A DNA stretch of 64,000 nt from Isoetes taiwanensis (GCA_021234155.1 JAJEKV010000063.1:7526095-7590094), one strand, 5' to 3'; shown: positions 46,680 through 60,629, counted from the first letter of the stretch. The notes: generated by a model not told the origin, from the letters alone. Numbers and translations are program-made.

Positions 46680-47505
46680 GCATCTCTAGCTGGAGTTTTA
46701 AACAATCATTAGCAGATTTTTGCATGTTCTTCACTCTTTCTGCTTGGTTTCTTGTTTATGTTTGCTGCGACAAATTTAGACTCAACTAGAAATATTGCCA
46801 TAACTCCCAAATCAAAGCTCTGTTTTCTACGTAAGAACATCCGTCGGAAAGGTCACTGGAAGATGCATAATTGATGCTAGGCATCCATTTTCCAAATTCC
46901 GAGCATAAATGGGCCAAAACAGTGCTAAATCAGGCAATGTCTTTGCTGCCACAGTTTTACAGTCGGGTAGAAATATGGCCATAATTTCTAAATGAAAGCT
47001 CTATTCTCCATGGAAGAACATGTATCGGAAAGATCATTGGAAGGTCCACAAATGATGCTAGGCGTACATTTTCCAAATGCTTAGCATAAATGGGTTAAAA
47101 CATGGCATAATGAAGCATAATGAGAAACTTCTATGGAGGACATGCCACATCTCTAGCTGGAGAACAATCATTAGCAGATTTTTGTATGTTCTTCACTCTT
47201 TCCGTAACACATGTAAGCTGGCAAAATCATCTTGGCATTGCTCCTTTAGCTCCACTAGTCTTTGCCACATGGCCATCAAATGCTTGGTTTCTTGTTTATG
47301 TTTGCTGCCACAAATTTAGACTCAACTAGAAATATGGCCATAACTCCCAAATCAAAGCTCTGTTTTCTACGCAAGAACATCCGTTGGAAAGGTCACTGGA
47401 ATATGCATAATTGATGCTAGGCATCCATTTTCTAAATTCCTAGCATAAATGGGCCAAAACAGTGCCAAATCATGCAATGTCTTTGCTGCCACAGTTTTAC
47501 AGGGG
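46680..47505 (+). repeat. tandem repeat, 3 diverged copies
   Basis: Copies at 46680-46965, 46945-47105 and 47148-47505. Each has AGAAATATGGCCATAACTCC or a variant, AAAGCTCTGTTTTCTACG, CGGAAAGGTCACTGGAAG, TGATGCTAGGC and CATAAATGGGCCAAAACA. The third copy contains an insertion before TGCTTGGTTTCTTG. Confidence 0.9.
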
Positions 47506-48890
47506 ATTCAATTCTGCTGTGCTCGTGTAAAATATATTAAGCTGTACAAAATGGAGTGATACGGGATATTCAAATATGGGTGAGCTCTGTTACACATTTC
47601 ATGAATATGGCGTTGATAGTGTATGTGTACTATTTGCAGTTGAAGATGCTGGAATGATGATATTATACATGGGTCTTGATCAAATATATGGCATTGGCAT
47701 ATCAGATTCTATTCTTGACTTCTTATTCTTATGTGAGTGCTGGGTATCCTAGGATATTTGTATTGGCTTTGTATTCAGTCTGTTCGTGGCATTGAGCTAG
47801 CTAAAGCATGGAACAGATAAATTGGCATGATTATTGTGTTTCCTAGAAGCCTTCTTAAGAACATTTTTACTTAAATAATGGCAGAAAAAGCTCATGTTAA
47901 ATGAACCATATACATAGTCTGTTCACTATATCACTGGCTGTAGAGCCTCTTGAAGGTTTATAGTCTCTTTAAACATTGGCGAAGTTTTGTATGCTTTGGC
48001 AATGCAGGCATTGAAGATATAGCATAAATGATTGGCATAAATGACTGACACTATTTTCAGAACATGGTGGCCGCTTGGCAGTAGAAGCTATGCTTAGAAT
48101 CCCCTGCTTTGTGTAATGTCTAGTTTTGAGGCTTTTGAAGCCATATTTATTGTAGTTTTGCTTAGGTGCAGCATTGGCAAGCTGAAGTATTGAAGCATTC
48201 AAGCTTTACAATTATTGCATGTGCAGAAAGGTTGGGATATGCTGGCTGTATTTGTGGCATCCAGCGATTTCTCATCTCAAAATAGTTTTGGTGAGTGAAG
48301 TTACTGCTGCCAAAATGCTTCTATTTTTGTATTTTCAAGTTCTTTTTTTGCATATGCAAGGGGTTTTCCAGCATTTTTACGGTAGTGTATGTATGACATG
48401 AGTTTGGCTATAGAGATGGAACTTCATGATGCTCAGCTGGGAATACTCTAAATCCGTAGTTCAATTGCAAATAAGCTCCATGCACATGCATATGCTTTTT
48501 GGAAAATCGATTTGCCATTTACTTCCAAGATGGTTGGAGCTGTCGCTTTACTGCACTGGAAATGATAAAGTTTGCAGAGGTAAATAAAGCCCAAGTGCTT
48601 AAAAATTTCAAGGCAATGCTAAGTTCAACTATTGTCTTCTTTACTTGCCATTATTTCTAGATAAACATGGTTGATATAGAGAAATAAAGCTCGTTGCCAA
48701 GATCTCTGTGGTGAATTCCCTCCTTGCTAAGACTTTATCGTAAATTTCTCATATAGGAATTTGTATCACACCGTTCAGCAATCTCTCAAAGAAAATTATC
48801 AATTCCAGTATCTGTTAAATTTTGAAAAAGAGAATAATTATGAACTGAAAAACAAGCCTGCAACATGCAACGCCCTACGAAATTAAATCA
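47506..48890 (+). other. no gene recognised
   Basis: T-rich, intron-like sequence without a supported frame. Confidence 0.5.
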
Positions 48891-48892
48891 TA

Positions 48893-50420
48893 AAGAAGTT
48901 CTAATACACATGCTAAACTTCTGACTACTAGGAGTCCTGTGACTACATGATAAGAGAAATAATATCAAAATTGTATCAAATGTTTGATTCAAACTCAAAC
49001 ACAACTCTTTGACTTTGATCCAAATTTAACTCAACTATTCACCGAGAGATATTAACAAACAATGGTGACTTTCATTGAATAGCATGCAAGGAATTAGCCT
49101 TAAACATTCGTGTGTTTACACTAAATACATATTGAAATTTACGCACTGATCTGTTTAACCTCAAACTTTATTCGTCGATGTTCGTAATCCATCATTCATA
49201 ACCTCGTTGATAGTACAAAGACTTGTATATATATACAAGTATTTGTACTATAAGGGAGTGTACGGAGTCGAATGTACGTACGTAAGTTTCGATAAGATTT
49301 TTAAGTTTACCAGCATTCCATTAAGACTATCCAATATTCTGGAAAGATTCTATAAGATTCTTTGAGCTTTATTAGAGATATATTAAGATTTTCAAGTTTC
49401 TGGCAATGCAGAACCTCAACTTAAGGGCTACGACCTTTTTTGCTACCAGCTATCGAGGGAGCACATGGTCAAAGAAGTTATTGGCAGTATTGTCGCTAAA
49501 TTTTCAAATTATTCTGCACGTTGTAGTATTGTCACCAAATTCTCAAATTATTCTGCACATTCGACGTGAATCATTCACCTAGATTCCTTAAAATTCTACT
49601 ACACTCCTAAAGATTCTCAAAGATTGTATGAATATTCCTCTAAAAAAGATTATGTGGATTCGATAATGTTTGTTCCAATTGCCTTGTATTTTTCAAATGT
49701 CCAATGACATTCCTCCAAATTATTTTACAATCTTTTATATTTCTTCAGACTCTATAAAGCTTCCCTTCCCGCATTCTTTTCAATTACATAGGGTGTAATG
49801 TGAATTGAATATGATTGAATTTGCTAATTGTTACAGCACACTAAGGGGTTTAATTCCTTCGTTTCCTGAATCTTAACGTTAAATGCAATCAAAGAATGCT
49901 TGTCAATTAGATATGCTAGCAAAAATAATATCACCGTTACAGAGTTCTCGATAAAGGATTCCCCTATTTTCAGCGTGCGGGGTTGCCTTTGGCTCAAATA
50001 TGCTAGCAAAAATAATATCACCATTACAGAGTTCTCAGTGAATGATGTCACCTATTTTCAAATTCTGAACGTTAACTCATTCAGGAACTATTATATTTTC
50101 AACCATCTCAATTGGAAGCCCAATTTCTTTAACTAGAAGCTGAGAATACCCAACAAGTGTACGACGTGCAAAATAATTTGACAACTTGGTGAGTATGCGA
50201 CCAAATAACAACTTTAACCATGTACTCCTGCATAGTTGGTAGTGAAAAGAAGAGAGTCCTTAACTTGAGGATCTGCAATGCACGACGTACAAAAGAACAT
50301 ATCTAGCAAAATGTATAAGTCTACCCAAGATCGCTTTAGATTCTACAAAGATTCGCCTAGATTCTCAAAGATACCTTGTAGATCCCGTCAAGATCCTTTT
50401 TTATTCCCTATGGCTCCATA
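48893..50420 (+). mobile_element. composite repeat, diverged copy D
   Basis: Starts with a polymerase-tail relic (GAAGTTCTAATACACATGC and CTTCTGACTACTAGGAGT), then ACAAACAATGGTGACTTTCATTGAATAG, the boundary motif (49185-49215), a short hairpin ACTTGTATATATATACAAGT, TTTGTACTATAAGGGAGTGT and a diverged AGATTCC-type tract that thins out by about 50400. The CATGCATG-rich part is absent. It is older or truncated relative to copies A-C. Confidence 0.65.
49911..50062 (+). repeat. about 87-bp tandem duplication inside copy D
   Basis: TATGCTAGCAAAAATAATAT, then CACCGTTACAGAGTTCTC, occurs at 49911 and again at 49998 with few changes. Confidence 0.9.
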
Positions 50421-52440
50421 AAGATGCAATTGTATGATGTTTAGATCGAGCTAATATTGCATGTTTAACATCGAGTACTGTGCACGTCATATGTCCTATG
50501 GAATGGTACCTAGTGGCATGCCGTAAAATTTACCTCTTTTTGTTCTTCTCCTTCTTCTCCTTCTATATACTCGCATCATGGGTACTTTATGATTACATCT
50601 AATAGCTCAATACATGTGGTAACTTAGAATGGTGTAATACAAAAATCGAAAGTGTAATTTCTTGCAAATTCTATGCAAATTATTGGGTGGAAAAAACATG
50701 AAGGCATGTCCGTAAATCATATGGAAAGTTAAAAGTAACATCTCAATTAGAAATGAAAAGCTTGTCCTTAGAGAATCATGTCATATACTCTCCATATCTA
50801 AGCTTGCACGATTTCTTGAGCAATACACATATGAGAATCTCCCATAAATATAGCAATACACACGTGATTCCTTTCACAATACAAACATATGAGAGTCTAC
50901 CATAAATACAACTATGTTCCTTTCAAAATGGAACAACTCAATCGTATGGTCTTCTAAATCCATGCAATCTTGCTACGAGGATGAGGTGTGAGCAAAGAAA
51001 TAATTCTTTAGAAGTTCACCACATATTTGGAAGTAAAATCTAATATTCTAAGCTCACCCAATGCAGAAAGTTGATAGCTCAAGACTCGAAAGGATTTCAA
51101 CGGCATAAATAAAAAAAAAAAAAAGGCATTCCATACTTTATTTCATGTTGGCTCATTGGACAAAAGGATGGCCTGCCATTTTTGGAGTCAAAGCGGCAAA
51201 GCATCAGACAATATTCACTTACCAGTTAATGCCCATTGGGAGCTTAAGAAGGTAACAGCGTAGACCATAAGTAGCAATTTGAAGAAAGACAACATACAAT
51301 GTAAATTTCAGCACGGAGGAGCAAGGACTGAAAATAATATGATGTCTTATTCTTAGGCAAATAAGTATCCTCCTGATTCAACTTCATATCATAAAATCTA
51401 CTTGCCATGTTTTCCAAGTTCAAAATCTTTTTTATAATAGTGATGGATCCTGCATGTTACAAACTAGCTCCATGTATCCATCATGAATAAAAGAACTTGT
51501 ATGCAATGCATTAAAAATATTACAATATGTATAGGCTGCCATAGCAAAGTGGAACAGAGAACAACAGGAGGTAATACAATCCATTTTCTTAAGATTTCTA
51601 TTAGCTAGTCCTTTTTCAGCCCGAGGTTGTATAAGCATAAGTTCTCAAAGATAAAGGCATGATGGCAGCCAAGCAAGCATTATAAATAGATAGACAAAGT
51701 AAAGCGGACCTGTATTAGCATCCAAATTCAGCCCGAGGCAAAAGACATGCTAGAATCAAAGATAGAATAAAGGAAAAAAGCATGTACATGTGGCAATTCT
51801 ATCTTCACTATATATCTTCTGTAACAAACAATCAGCCGGAGAAGGAGCTTTCTTTTGATGGTTGATGCGTAAAGAACATGATGCAAAACATTAAAAGAGA
51901 ATGGTCAACTGTCATGCAATCATTTCATAAAGCAACCTTACCTCTTCCTTTCACTGTGCTTCATTTTCGTTGTTTTTATGCAACCGAAGGCTCTGTAAAT
52001 AATCACATATTAAAGCAAGGCTCCTCAAAATAATTCGCACCATATCATATTGGCATCATACGATTGTCTAAGCCGATGGAACCATCTACAAATAAATATT
52101 AACAAATAGCACTCATAAAAATCTAGATATCCCGGTTCTCTAATTCAAAAATCATTTTTTGACATACATAGAATGCAATGCAATAGGATAAGCCGTTTCT
52201 ATACGTGGCAAAAAAATCCAACATCTAAAAAGTATAACACGTGAAGGATTGATATTTCGCTTGTCGGTTCGATTGGGTATAGAATATAAATGCACATTCA
52301 TTGCTAATACCTTACTAATGTAGCAAGGCTGATTCCTCGATCATGTACATTGTCGAATCTTGCATACCCGCTAGAGACCCAAAGTTTAAGAATAGCGTGT
52401 GAGAATGGAAATTGCTTTGTTGGCATCAATTGCTCATTTT
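50421..52440. other. no gene recognised
   Basis: AT-rich DNA with a 15-A run near 51105-51125 and only short frames. Nothing recognised. Confidence 0.5.
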
Positions 52441-52483
52441 CTTTTGTACCCAAGATCAAAGACACTAATGTAAATTTGGGCTA

Positions 52484-53370
52484 ACTTGCAAATGCAAGAT
52501 CCGTTTCTCAAGCAAGATTATCCATTGGAAAGCTTAAGAGAAGCTCTAAGAATAAGTCTAGGCATGCATCTTTCAAATTCTTATTGTATATATGTCAAAT
52601 ATGGCAAAATACGCTTATGGGTTCCAATTCTATAGTAGAGTACAAACATGGAGGCACTCCAAAAAGAAAGCTCTATTGTTCCCAGTAACTACTCTAAGTA
52701 CATAACACAGGGATATACGGAGATATACATTAAAATCAATGGCAAATACTTCATTACCTCCTCATTTAAATTCTCCAACAACGGAGAAGGCCACGTGCAC
52801 AAGCAGATATTTGGGCATAACTTGCAAATGAAAGACCCATTTCGCAAGCAAGACTATCCATTGGAAAGCTTGAGAAAAGCTCTAAAAATAAGTCTAGGCA
52901 CACATTTTTCAAATTCCTATTGTATATATGTCAAATATGGCAAAATATGTTTGCTGTTCTAATTCTACAGCAGAGCATAAAAATGAAGGTTACTTTTGCT
53001 GTTCTAATTCTAGAGCAGAGTACAAACATGGAGGTTAACTCCAAGTAACTACTCTAAATTAAATACATAACATGGAGATATACATTAAAATGAATGGCAA
53101 TTTATTCAATGCCTCCTTTTTAAAATCTCCAACAACAATTGAGGCGACCATGTTCACAATTTGGCCAGCTAGCAGATATTTGGACATAACTTGCAAACGC
53201 AAGATCCATTTCTCAAGCAAGATTATCCATTGGAAAGCTTAAGGGAAGCTCTAAAAATAAATCTAGGCACACATCTTTCAAATTCCTATTGCATATGTCT
53301 CAAATATGCCAAAATACATTTGCTGTTCTAATTCTCCAGCAGGGTAAAACATGGAGGTAACTCCAAAAAG
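52484..53370 (+). repeat. about 350-bp tandem repeat, 3 copies
   Basis: Copies start near 52484, 52818 and 53180. Shared blocks are AACTTGCAAATGCAAGATCC, CAAGCAAGATTATCCATTGG, AAAGCTTAAGAGAAGCTCTA, GTCTAGGCACACATCTTTCA and GTCAAATATGGCAAAATA, followed by AATTCTA(C/T)AGCAGAG and ACATGGAGG. Confidence 0.9.
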
Positions 53371-53822
53371 AAAGCTCTTGTCCGAGGAACTACTAGATAC
53401 GTGACACAGTGATCTCTACAACACTTGATGCAAACTTGTAGCTCATTGTACAGGCTGTAAAACTGTGGTTGCAAATATATCTTTCCTGATTCACACATTC
53501 ACCATAACTATTTCAGAAATATGCACCTATCATCATTTACGGGTTCGTTAATAACCTTTTCAACAAATCCTCTTGCATTAGGACGGCTAGAATGCAAGGA
53601 ATGCAAAAGAGCTTTGTAATCTTATGCGCCAACCATAGCCAGATGGTTGGCGCATCTTGCATACCTAGTAGAGATTGAAGGCAAGGAATATCTTATGAGT
53701 ACTTCGGATGCTCACGAGTTCAGCCCACAGTCCATCACTTCTATAAGAATCGTCTAAAAATTCTAAAAAAAGTTTATGAGGAAGGAAATATACCTCAAAG
53801 AAAATGCCGAAGAGTGTAGATG

Positions 53823-54330
53823 CTATCCTGCAATCATTAAGCTCCACAAGACATCTCTGACCCGAGCACTGTCAAAAACTTGCCTAGCATCATCAATATT
53901 CCACATTCTGCATATATATATACCAAAGCACTTGCAACAAATGGATCCATGTCATCAATTGAGTATAACGCCTAAGGACCTCTTCATGGTTGCCATTCAG
54001 AGAGTACCCTGTAAGTAATGCATTCCAAGAGACCACATCTCTTGCATACACTGCATTGAAGACATGTTCTGCATCCTCCATGCTCAGAAATTTTGCATAG
54101 GTGTCAACAAGTGATGCAATTTGAGCACATGCATTGAGTGTGCATATAAATGTGACTTCATCTGGTCTAATGCATTCAAATTGCATTTGTTGAAAGAGGT
54201 CAAAAGTTCCTCTGAATTCCTCGTGCACCCAGGCATCCGTGATATCATGGTTGTCCATGTAAAACATTTGTTTTAGCCATGCTATAAAATACTTGGCAAA
54301 TCGATAAACATCCACATTTGGCATACATGT
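53823..54330 (-). pseudogene. PPR protein fragment (PLS-type), broken
   Basis: On the minus strand FDLFQQMQ, IRPDEVTFICTLNACAQIA, then VDTYAKF-SMEDAEHVFNAV and ARDVVSWNALLTGYSLNG, then, after a frame change, DPFVASALVYIYAECG and, in a third frame, IDDARQVFDSARVRDVLWS. These are successive pentatricopeptide repeats of the PLS type used by organelle RNA editing and processing factors. About 20 residues normally found between ACAQIASL and VDTYAKF are missing, and two frame changes follow. There is no start or transit peptide and no E/DYW tail. It is a decayed or captured gene piece. Confidence 0.85.
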
Positions 54331-56560
54331 TCAGCAACATATTACTTAAAAAATATCTACCCTCTGAAGCACCTTTTGCAATATGACAATAAGCCCATTT
54401 GCCTTTTGATACTTTCTTTTCCTTGATGCAAGCCTGCAGGAGGTGCTATAAGAACTATGGGCTCTGATATAAACCAAAGATACTCTCTTTGGAATGCACA
54501 CTGCCCTACAGTATGTGAACCTTGGCCCAGGTGCATGACGGAGTCAGCAAGAATTGGCTAATATAATGTTGTTTTTGCACTTCACTGGCAATTTAGAGAC
54601 GCTTTGGCATTGATGGCATGCAAATGACAGAAAAAAGGGCACGGAAACCAAAAGGTTAGGAAGAAGAGAACACTCGCTTCTCATCTAAATCACATGAATA
54701 AGTACAAAATCTCCATTTTGATGAACTTGACATATGCAACATAATAAATAGTTCTACAGCAAAGGGTTAATATTCAACATAGAGTGCTGCGACTAAACAA
54801 AGAGATCGTTCCATCATCCAAAATTTTGAATTGACTCAGAAAAATTCGTAATTGAAGTTACCTGTCATACTTGTAGCCAATGGGTAGGCAAAGAAAACCC
54901 AAAAGGAATAGCTACATGCTCGTCAAATCTAATATCTTCTACTGTGAATGTTGGCAAGGGAATTCAGCGTACAAATTAACACCATCTAGGACCTATGTCA
55001 CATTCTAAATAGAAAGGAAGGTTTATCAAAAATAAAGATTTACCAGAAGAAAGGTTTAGATGTAGTAGATCTCACTACCGCTTCTAAGTAAATCTGCATG
55101 CTTCATAAAGAGCATCTATTACAGAAATTCAATGCACAACTCAGAATTAATCCATGCTCGCTCTGTTTTCCACCAGCTCCTGCACCAACGGTTTTAATGG
55201 AAATAGATGAATGTCCCCTGACCAGCAACAGATTAGTAAGGGAAACCCTTATATAAATCTTCCAGATTACACATTATCATTCCAGTTTGAAGTAAAATCT
55301 TATACCAGCAAATGTCTTAGTGTCAATCACAGTGATTCACAAGTTCTGGATCAACTTCCAGCTCGGATAATACCGAAATTGTTACCAAACAGACGACACA
55401 ATGATGCAAGCCAATCTTCAATTTTGGAAGACTCTAGTGGATTCTCGCGACTGTTGCAAATCCCATAATATTTTCCAAGCGGGGATCTTGTTGCCATATC
55501 CATGGCACGATCAGAAGAAGAGGAAGAAAGTGGAATCCACGGCAAAAATGCTTGCTCCACCCCGTCCAAACACAACAGAAAAAAGATGCATGAGCAACAA
55601 AAGCAATGCCCTTAAATTATGTTCTATTTCATTGGCGGTGCCAAGCAATTAAGAGTTATAAGAATAATAGTAAAAGCCCAAAGATAGGCCGTGCATTCCA
55701 CCACCTATAAATAATGGCCACCTTTCGGTTCCGGGAACAAATTGTAGGAAATGGATTGCAAAACACATGCATACAAAACTGGAATAGGTAGCCGAGATCC
55801 GAAAATTCAGTTATATTAATGGCGGTCATGGAAAATATGAAGGGCCGACAATAATGCGTAAAAGATTATGAAAAAATGCATCATTGGTAATTGAATGAAA
55901 TACTTCTTTGCTAGAATGGAAGAATATATCAACAATAAGAAAAACTTACGAGGGAAGATTTCAGAGGATTATATTTCACGTTAATTTATGAAATGGGCAT
56001 GTAAATGCCTTGTCTCCAATGGAAAAAAACAACCGACAAGCAGTGAAATCTGATTAGATTATAAATTCGCCACAATATCAAGGTATCCTTCCACAAATAT
56101 TAGTGTCCAATCTCAGCCAAAATGTTTAAGCTCGCAAATATTCACGTTCGTTTGCATTTCCAAGGACCATGCAAAATGATCGATTAAAGCATAGAGAAGC
56201 TAGTCAAACACTTTACCTTCATCGGGCGATTTAAAGACACTTGCCATTGATGGCATGCAAATGACGGAAAAAGGGGCACGAAAACCAAAAGGTAAGGTCC
56301 GCGGATGATACCCGATGAACAATAAGCCAGCTCTCATTCAAGAAGTGAAGGAATCGATGCAACCAATCCTTGATATCTCCCCGCATGTTTTTCAAAGGGC
56401 TTAGGTGTCGCAGATCGGTTGAATAAGAAAAAAAAATGTAAGCAGATCTGTTTCTCTTATTTGCTTGAACGAATTGCTATTCTCGTGGTCCTACCCGGTA
56501 AAGACTAGTGCCATCGAACCATAGCTACTGTCTCCAATCTCATAAGTTCCATCGAACCCA
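54331..56560. other. no gene recognised
   Basis: Short frames occur on both strands near 55211-55652; a minus-strand stretch LESSKIEDWLASLCRLFGNN looks protein-like but is isolated. No family recognised. Confidence 0.45.
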
Positions 56561-56624
56561 TAGCTTTATTTCTGCAAAAAATCCATCAGACAGGGGAATG
56601 AAGCCGGCCCAAAATTTACGCCTA

Positions 56625-56755
56625 CCGTTTTCTTAAGGAGAAGCCGACAATGTGGTCGGATTAGCATATCAAGAACTCTCAAATTATGTCTATTTGTTTT
56701 TCTTAAGAGGAGCCGACAATGTGGTCGGATTAGCATATGGAGAATTCTCTCGCTA
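56625..56755. repeat. 72-bp tandem duplication with hairpin
   Basis: TTTCTTAAG(A)GAG, AGCCGACAATGTGGTCGGAT and TAGCATAT occur twice, at about 56630 and 56700. CCGAC-AATGTG-GTCGG is a hairpin in each copy. Confidence 0.85.
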
Positions 56756-57047
56756 TATTGTGCACACATGTGATGGAGAATGCTTCATGTCACCCCACGC
56801 CTTCTGACCCGGGACAAGAAAATCTTCGATTCGACATAGCGTGTATTGGTGATCAATATCATCAAAATAAAGATACAACCGTTTTTCGCAAGAACTAAAC
56901 GTAAGTATCGATATCTTTACAACAAGTTGATACAAATGTCGAAAACGTTGGCAGAAAGAAAAAGAACAAATAAGAGAGATATACCAGGTTGAAGAGCTAG
57001 GCAACTTCGTCAAGCATCTATACTATGATTGTTGTTGCGCCCGCAGC

Positions 57048-57500
57048 CTAGAAGTTCATTGTGCACCTTATCCGGTTTACAAGACAAGAATGCCAAAGAT
57101 ACTTGATCTCATGAACCCTCATTGAAGCACATCGTGGATCAGGCCTTAAGGTTCCCCAAACCTTATCCACTAAATTGTCATGAAGCAGAATTAATCGAAC
57201 ACCTTTTGAATCCCACGCACGCCTTAAGTCTTGAGCCTCATCACAAATAAAGAGAAACCGCGATACATATGAAATGCATCGCTTGATCGAGAATCTCAAG
57301 GTCATTCATATTTTCAGATTTGAAATTATGCATGTCGGTTTGATTACCTGGATCAACGCCAACAAAGAGTAAAAAGAGGTAGCTCTTACACCAACAGTTC
57401 CTCGGTTTGAGGTATGTCGATATGCTATCGACCAAATCGGGAATGCCTGATTTCACGTGCTTGAACCCATCCGTGGTTTCCAATAGAATAGCTCCTACGA
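57048..57500 (-). pseudogene. aminopeptidase P (X-Pro aminopeptidase) fragment
   Basis: Two minus-strand coding pieces. Upstream (57483-57350): KHVKSGIPDLVDSISTYLKP, a gap, then VGVDPG at a splice donor (CCAG|GTAATC), like the MKSG-PG-P...L-P-x-x-VGVDP segment of aminopeptidase P. Downstream (57260-57070): CDEAQDLRRAWDSKGVRLIL, then NLVDKVWG, RPDP and MRVHEIKY, matching the AAEDL...L-x-x-NLVD-x-VW-x-x-RP...V-H-x-L-KYAG segment. This is from the N-terminal creatinase-like half; the metal-binding catalytic domain is absent. The enzyme would remove an N-terminal residue preceding proline. The acceptor before the second piece is not canonical. It lies directly downstream of an inverted CCGTCCAT-type module (57560-57800), so it is probably a captured fragment. 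Confidence 0.65.
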
Positions 57501-57559
57501 CCTCAGGCTACGTAAGTGAAATGAATCAATGGTACACGCCGAGATTTTTTCCCTATCGA

Positions 57560-57812
57560 TGGCCCGAATAAATTCTTAAATCTAACGCTTAGAACAAAAG
57601 CCCCAAATAAAGGGGCTTTAAATCGGGGCCGCCGATCTCGCAGACATTCGACGGCTACGGCCATGGCGACACCTCAATCTTTATACCCAAGGGGGGTGCT
57701 TGGGGTGGTTTGGCATGTTTTCATCTCAACCGTTGATCTCAAAGAATGGACGGATGCGGCGGCGACACCAAAATCTCTACTTATAAGGGGGTGCTTATAT
57801 AATTGTATATAT
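57560..57812 (-). repeat. GGGGCTTTT hairpin module, inverted copy 5
   Basis: AAGCCCCAAATAAAGGGGCT (about 57599-57618) is a perfect hairpin of the same type as at 18100. GATCTCGCAGACATTCGACGG, CAACCGTTGATCTC and, at the edge, TTATATAATTGTATATATA (reverse of TATATATACAATTATATA at 36290) mark it as the inverted form of the module. Confidence 0.7.
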
Positions 57813-57816
57813 ATAA

Positions 57817-58748
<932 letters not shown>

Positions 58749-59017
58749 CTGTAGTGAGTACAAATGTATTATTGTCAAAGATTGTGCTAGGGTATAAGCC
58801 CTATGCCCATAAAATGGGCAGAAGAATTTAGGGAGCATCCCTTACGGTGTGTTTATACAGCAGATAATGGTATTCAATCGGATAAAACCGCAAAGATGCA
58901 AATGCAATCATGCTAATATTTACAAAACAAAGAAGCACCGCATACAATAACCGGTATAGAAATAGTTTGTAAAATGAGAGCCGTGAATAGCAAGAAATGT
59001 CAAGTCATATAAGTACC

Positions 59018-60622
59018 TATTTTAATAGATGATCTTGCTTCCTTGGATATCGAGGGATTTCGCATGGAAACCGGGTTGCTCTTATTGACTGAACTCTCAG
59101 CATTAGAGTTGTTGCTGGTCTGCCCATCAAGAATGACAACACTGCTGCTACTGGGAGTGCTTGCAGGTATTGGTTTTTTGTAGACTGATGGTGGAAGGAT
59201 GATATCCGCGGCTCATCCTCTATGATGACTTGTTTCCTTTGTTCGAGGAACTATCAAGACGGCTTATTAGCGATTTTCCGATCGTAAACTTCATTGGACG
59301 TATGGTTTTCTCGGGATGTCGGTAAGCTTGGTATTCCCAAACTCAATGTTAAGATCCGCTGATTGGTCTTCTGCATATCTAATGGTCATTTCAATGAGCA
59401 GTTTTCGTACTTTCAGGAAGCCAATGTATGCTACAATTGCTGTGCGCATTGGTGGAGCACTTAGGATAGAGCAAAATAAGGCAAACCTGACAGTGGATGA
59501 ATGAGCAGGCCAGATGGTGTCAAGGTGGTTCATGAGATACCAAAGTGCATGATCAATCCATTTGATGCCACCATCTAGGCAATCTTTCTTCCCTCTTGTG
59601 TATTTCTGACAATTGCACTTAATATAGGGACAGTGCGTCCTCCAGATTTTTTTGAGGTAAAATTCATTCCTTTTTTCCTCTAATTTGGCCATGTGATCCT
59701 TCTGGCCCATAAGGAATCCATCTCCTTTGCTGCAATCTTTACCAAAGAAACTAGTACTGAAAGGTAATTCTATTTCAAGCCTGTCAACCCTTCGAATAAG
59801 ATTATCAGCATCATTGTGAGCTTGTTCAATTTCTGCAGGGGTAATGCCAGCAAGCTTTATCCAGGTATCTAGGTTGACGGGTGCAATAATGCCAAGATTT
59901 TTAGACTTCCAGAGTGCTTGTTCATGTCTTTGGCCAGATGATTCAACAAGACGAGGGGAGAGTATAGGGTAGCAGCTACAGTTGGCTAAGTTGAGCTGCC
60001 TCAACCTATATTCATCTGCATTATCAGCCATCTCTGGATTTGCAGTGATAGTGCTGGTGGGATTGATGCCAAGTAATGCATTTTTTTCTGTTTCAGAAAG
60101 AGTGTTAATGTCAAAAAGACAAGTGCTGAAGCTATTGGTAGGAGTACTAATTGCCTGTGGTTTAACAGCAGCTCTATTCAGCGGGGGGTTGGTGATCTTC
60201 ACGCCATTAGCTTTTTCAAGAGCAATTAACCCCTTAATGTATTTCTGCACATTGGTAGAGTCAGCAATTGTAGCCTCATAAATTGCTTCAGGCAGGCGAG
60301 CATAGGAATCAGTTATAAGAGCAAAGGGGCCAAAGGATCATAGCCGGTTTCATTAAACTTTGCAAAGAAGAGCTAGCATGTTATTAGTTCCCGTAAAACA
60401 TGATGGCGGAGTGATCCCCCTTCTTTCAAATTGTTCGTGTAGAATGAAGTGGTTATGAATTTCAGACCTTTTAATGCATCCTAAGATGAGCGCGCCTGCG
60501 GCTTTATTGGGGAAGGCGCTCCAAAGAGCAAAGATAGCCCATTTCTTTTTAAGTTCGGGGATCCATTCAAGACAAGGAGCACTCCTTACATCGGTAGTAG
60601 GTGTAGTTTGTGGAGCCTTCAT
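59018..60622 (-). pseudogene. upstream exon(s) of the Penelope-like gene
   Basis: Minus-strand frames at 60622-60353 and 60250-59291, with a linking stretch in other frames (GYDPLAPLLL, then TDSYARLPEAIYEATIADST), make about 500 residues with at least three frame changes. Notable parts are WAIFALWSAFPNKAAGALIL, LPFSTSFFGKDCSKGDGF, HCPYIKCNCQKY (a possible zinc site, about 59.64 kb) and DHALWYLMNHLDTIWPAHSS. The Ser-rich end (SSSSVVILDGQTSNNSNAES) reaches a donor (AAAATAG|GTACTT, about 59018), and the next exon begins at 58748. I see no GIY-YIG nuclease. Linkage to the downstream exon is inferred from strand, spacing and splice sites. Confidence 0.4.
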
Positions 60623-60629
60623 TGGTATT

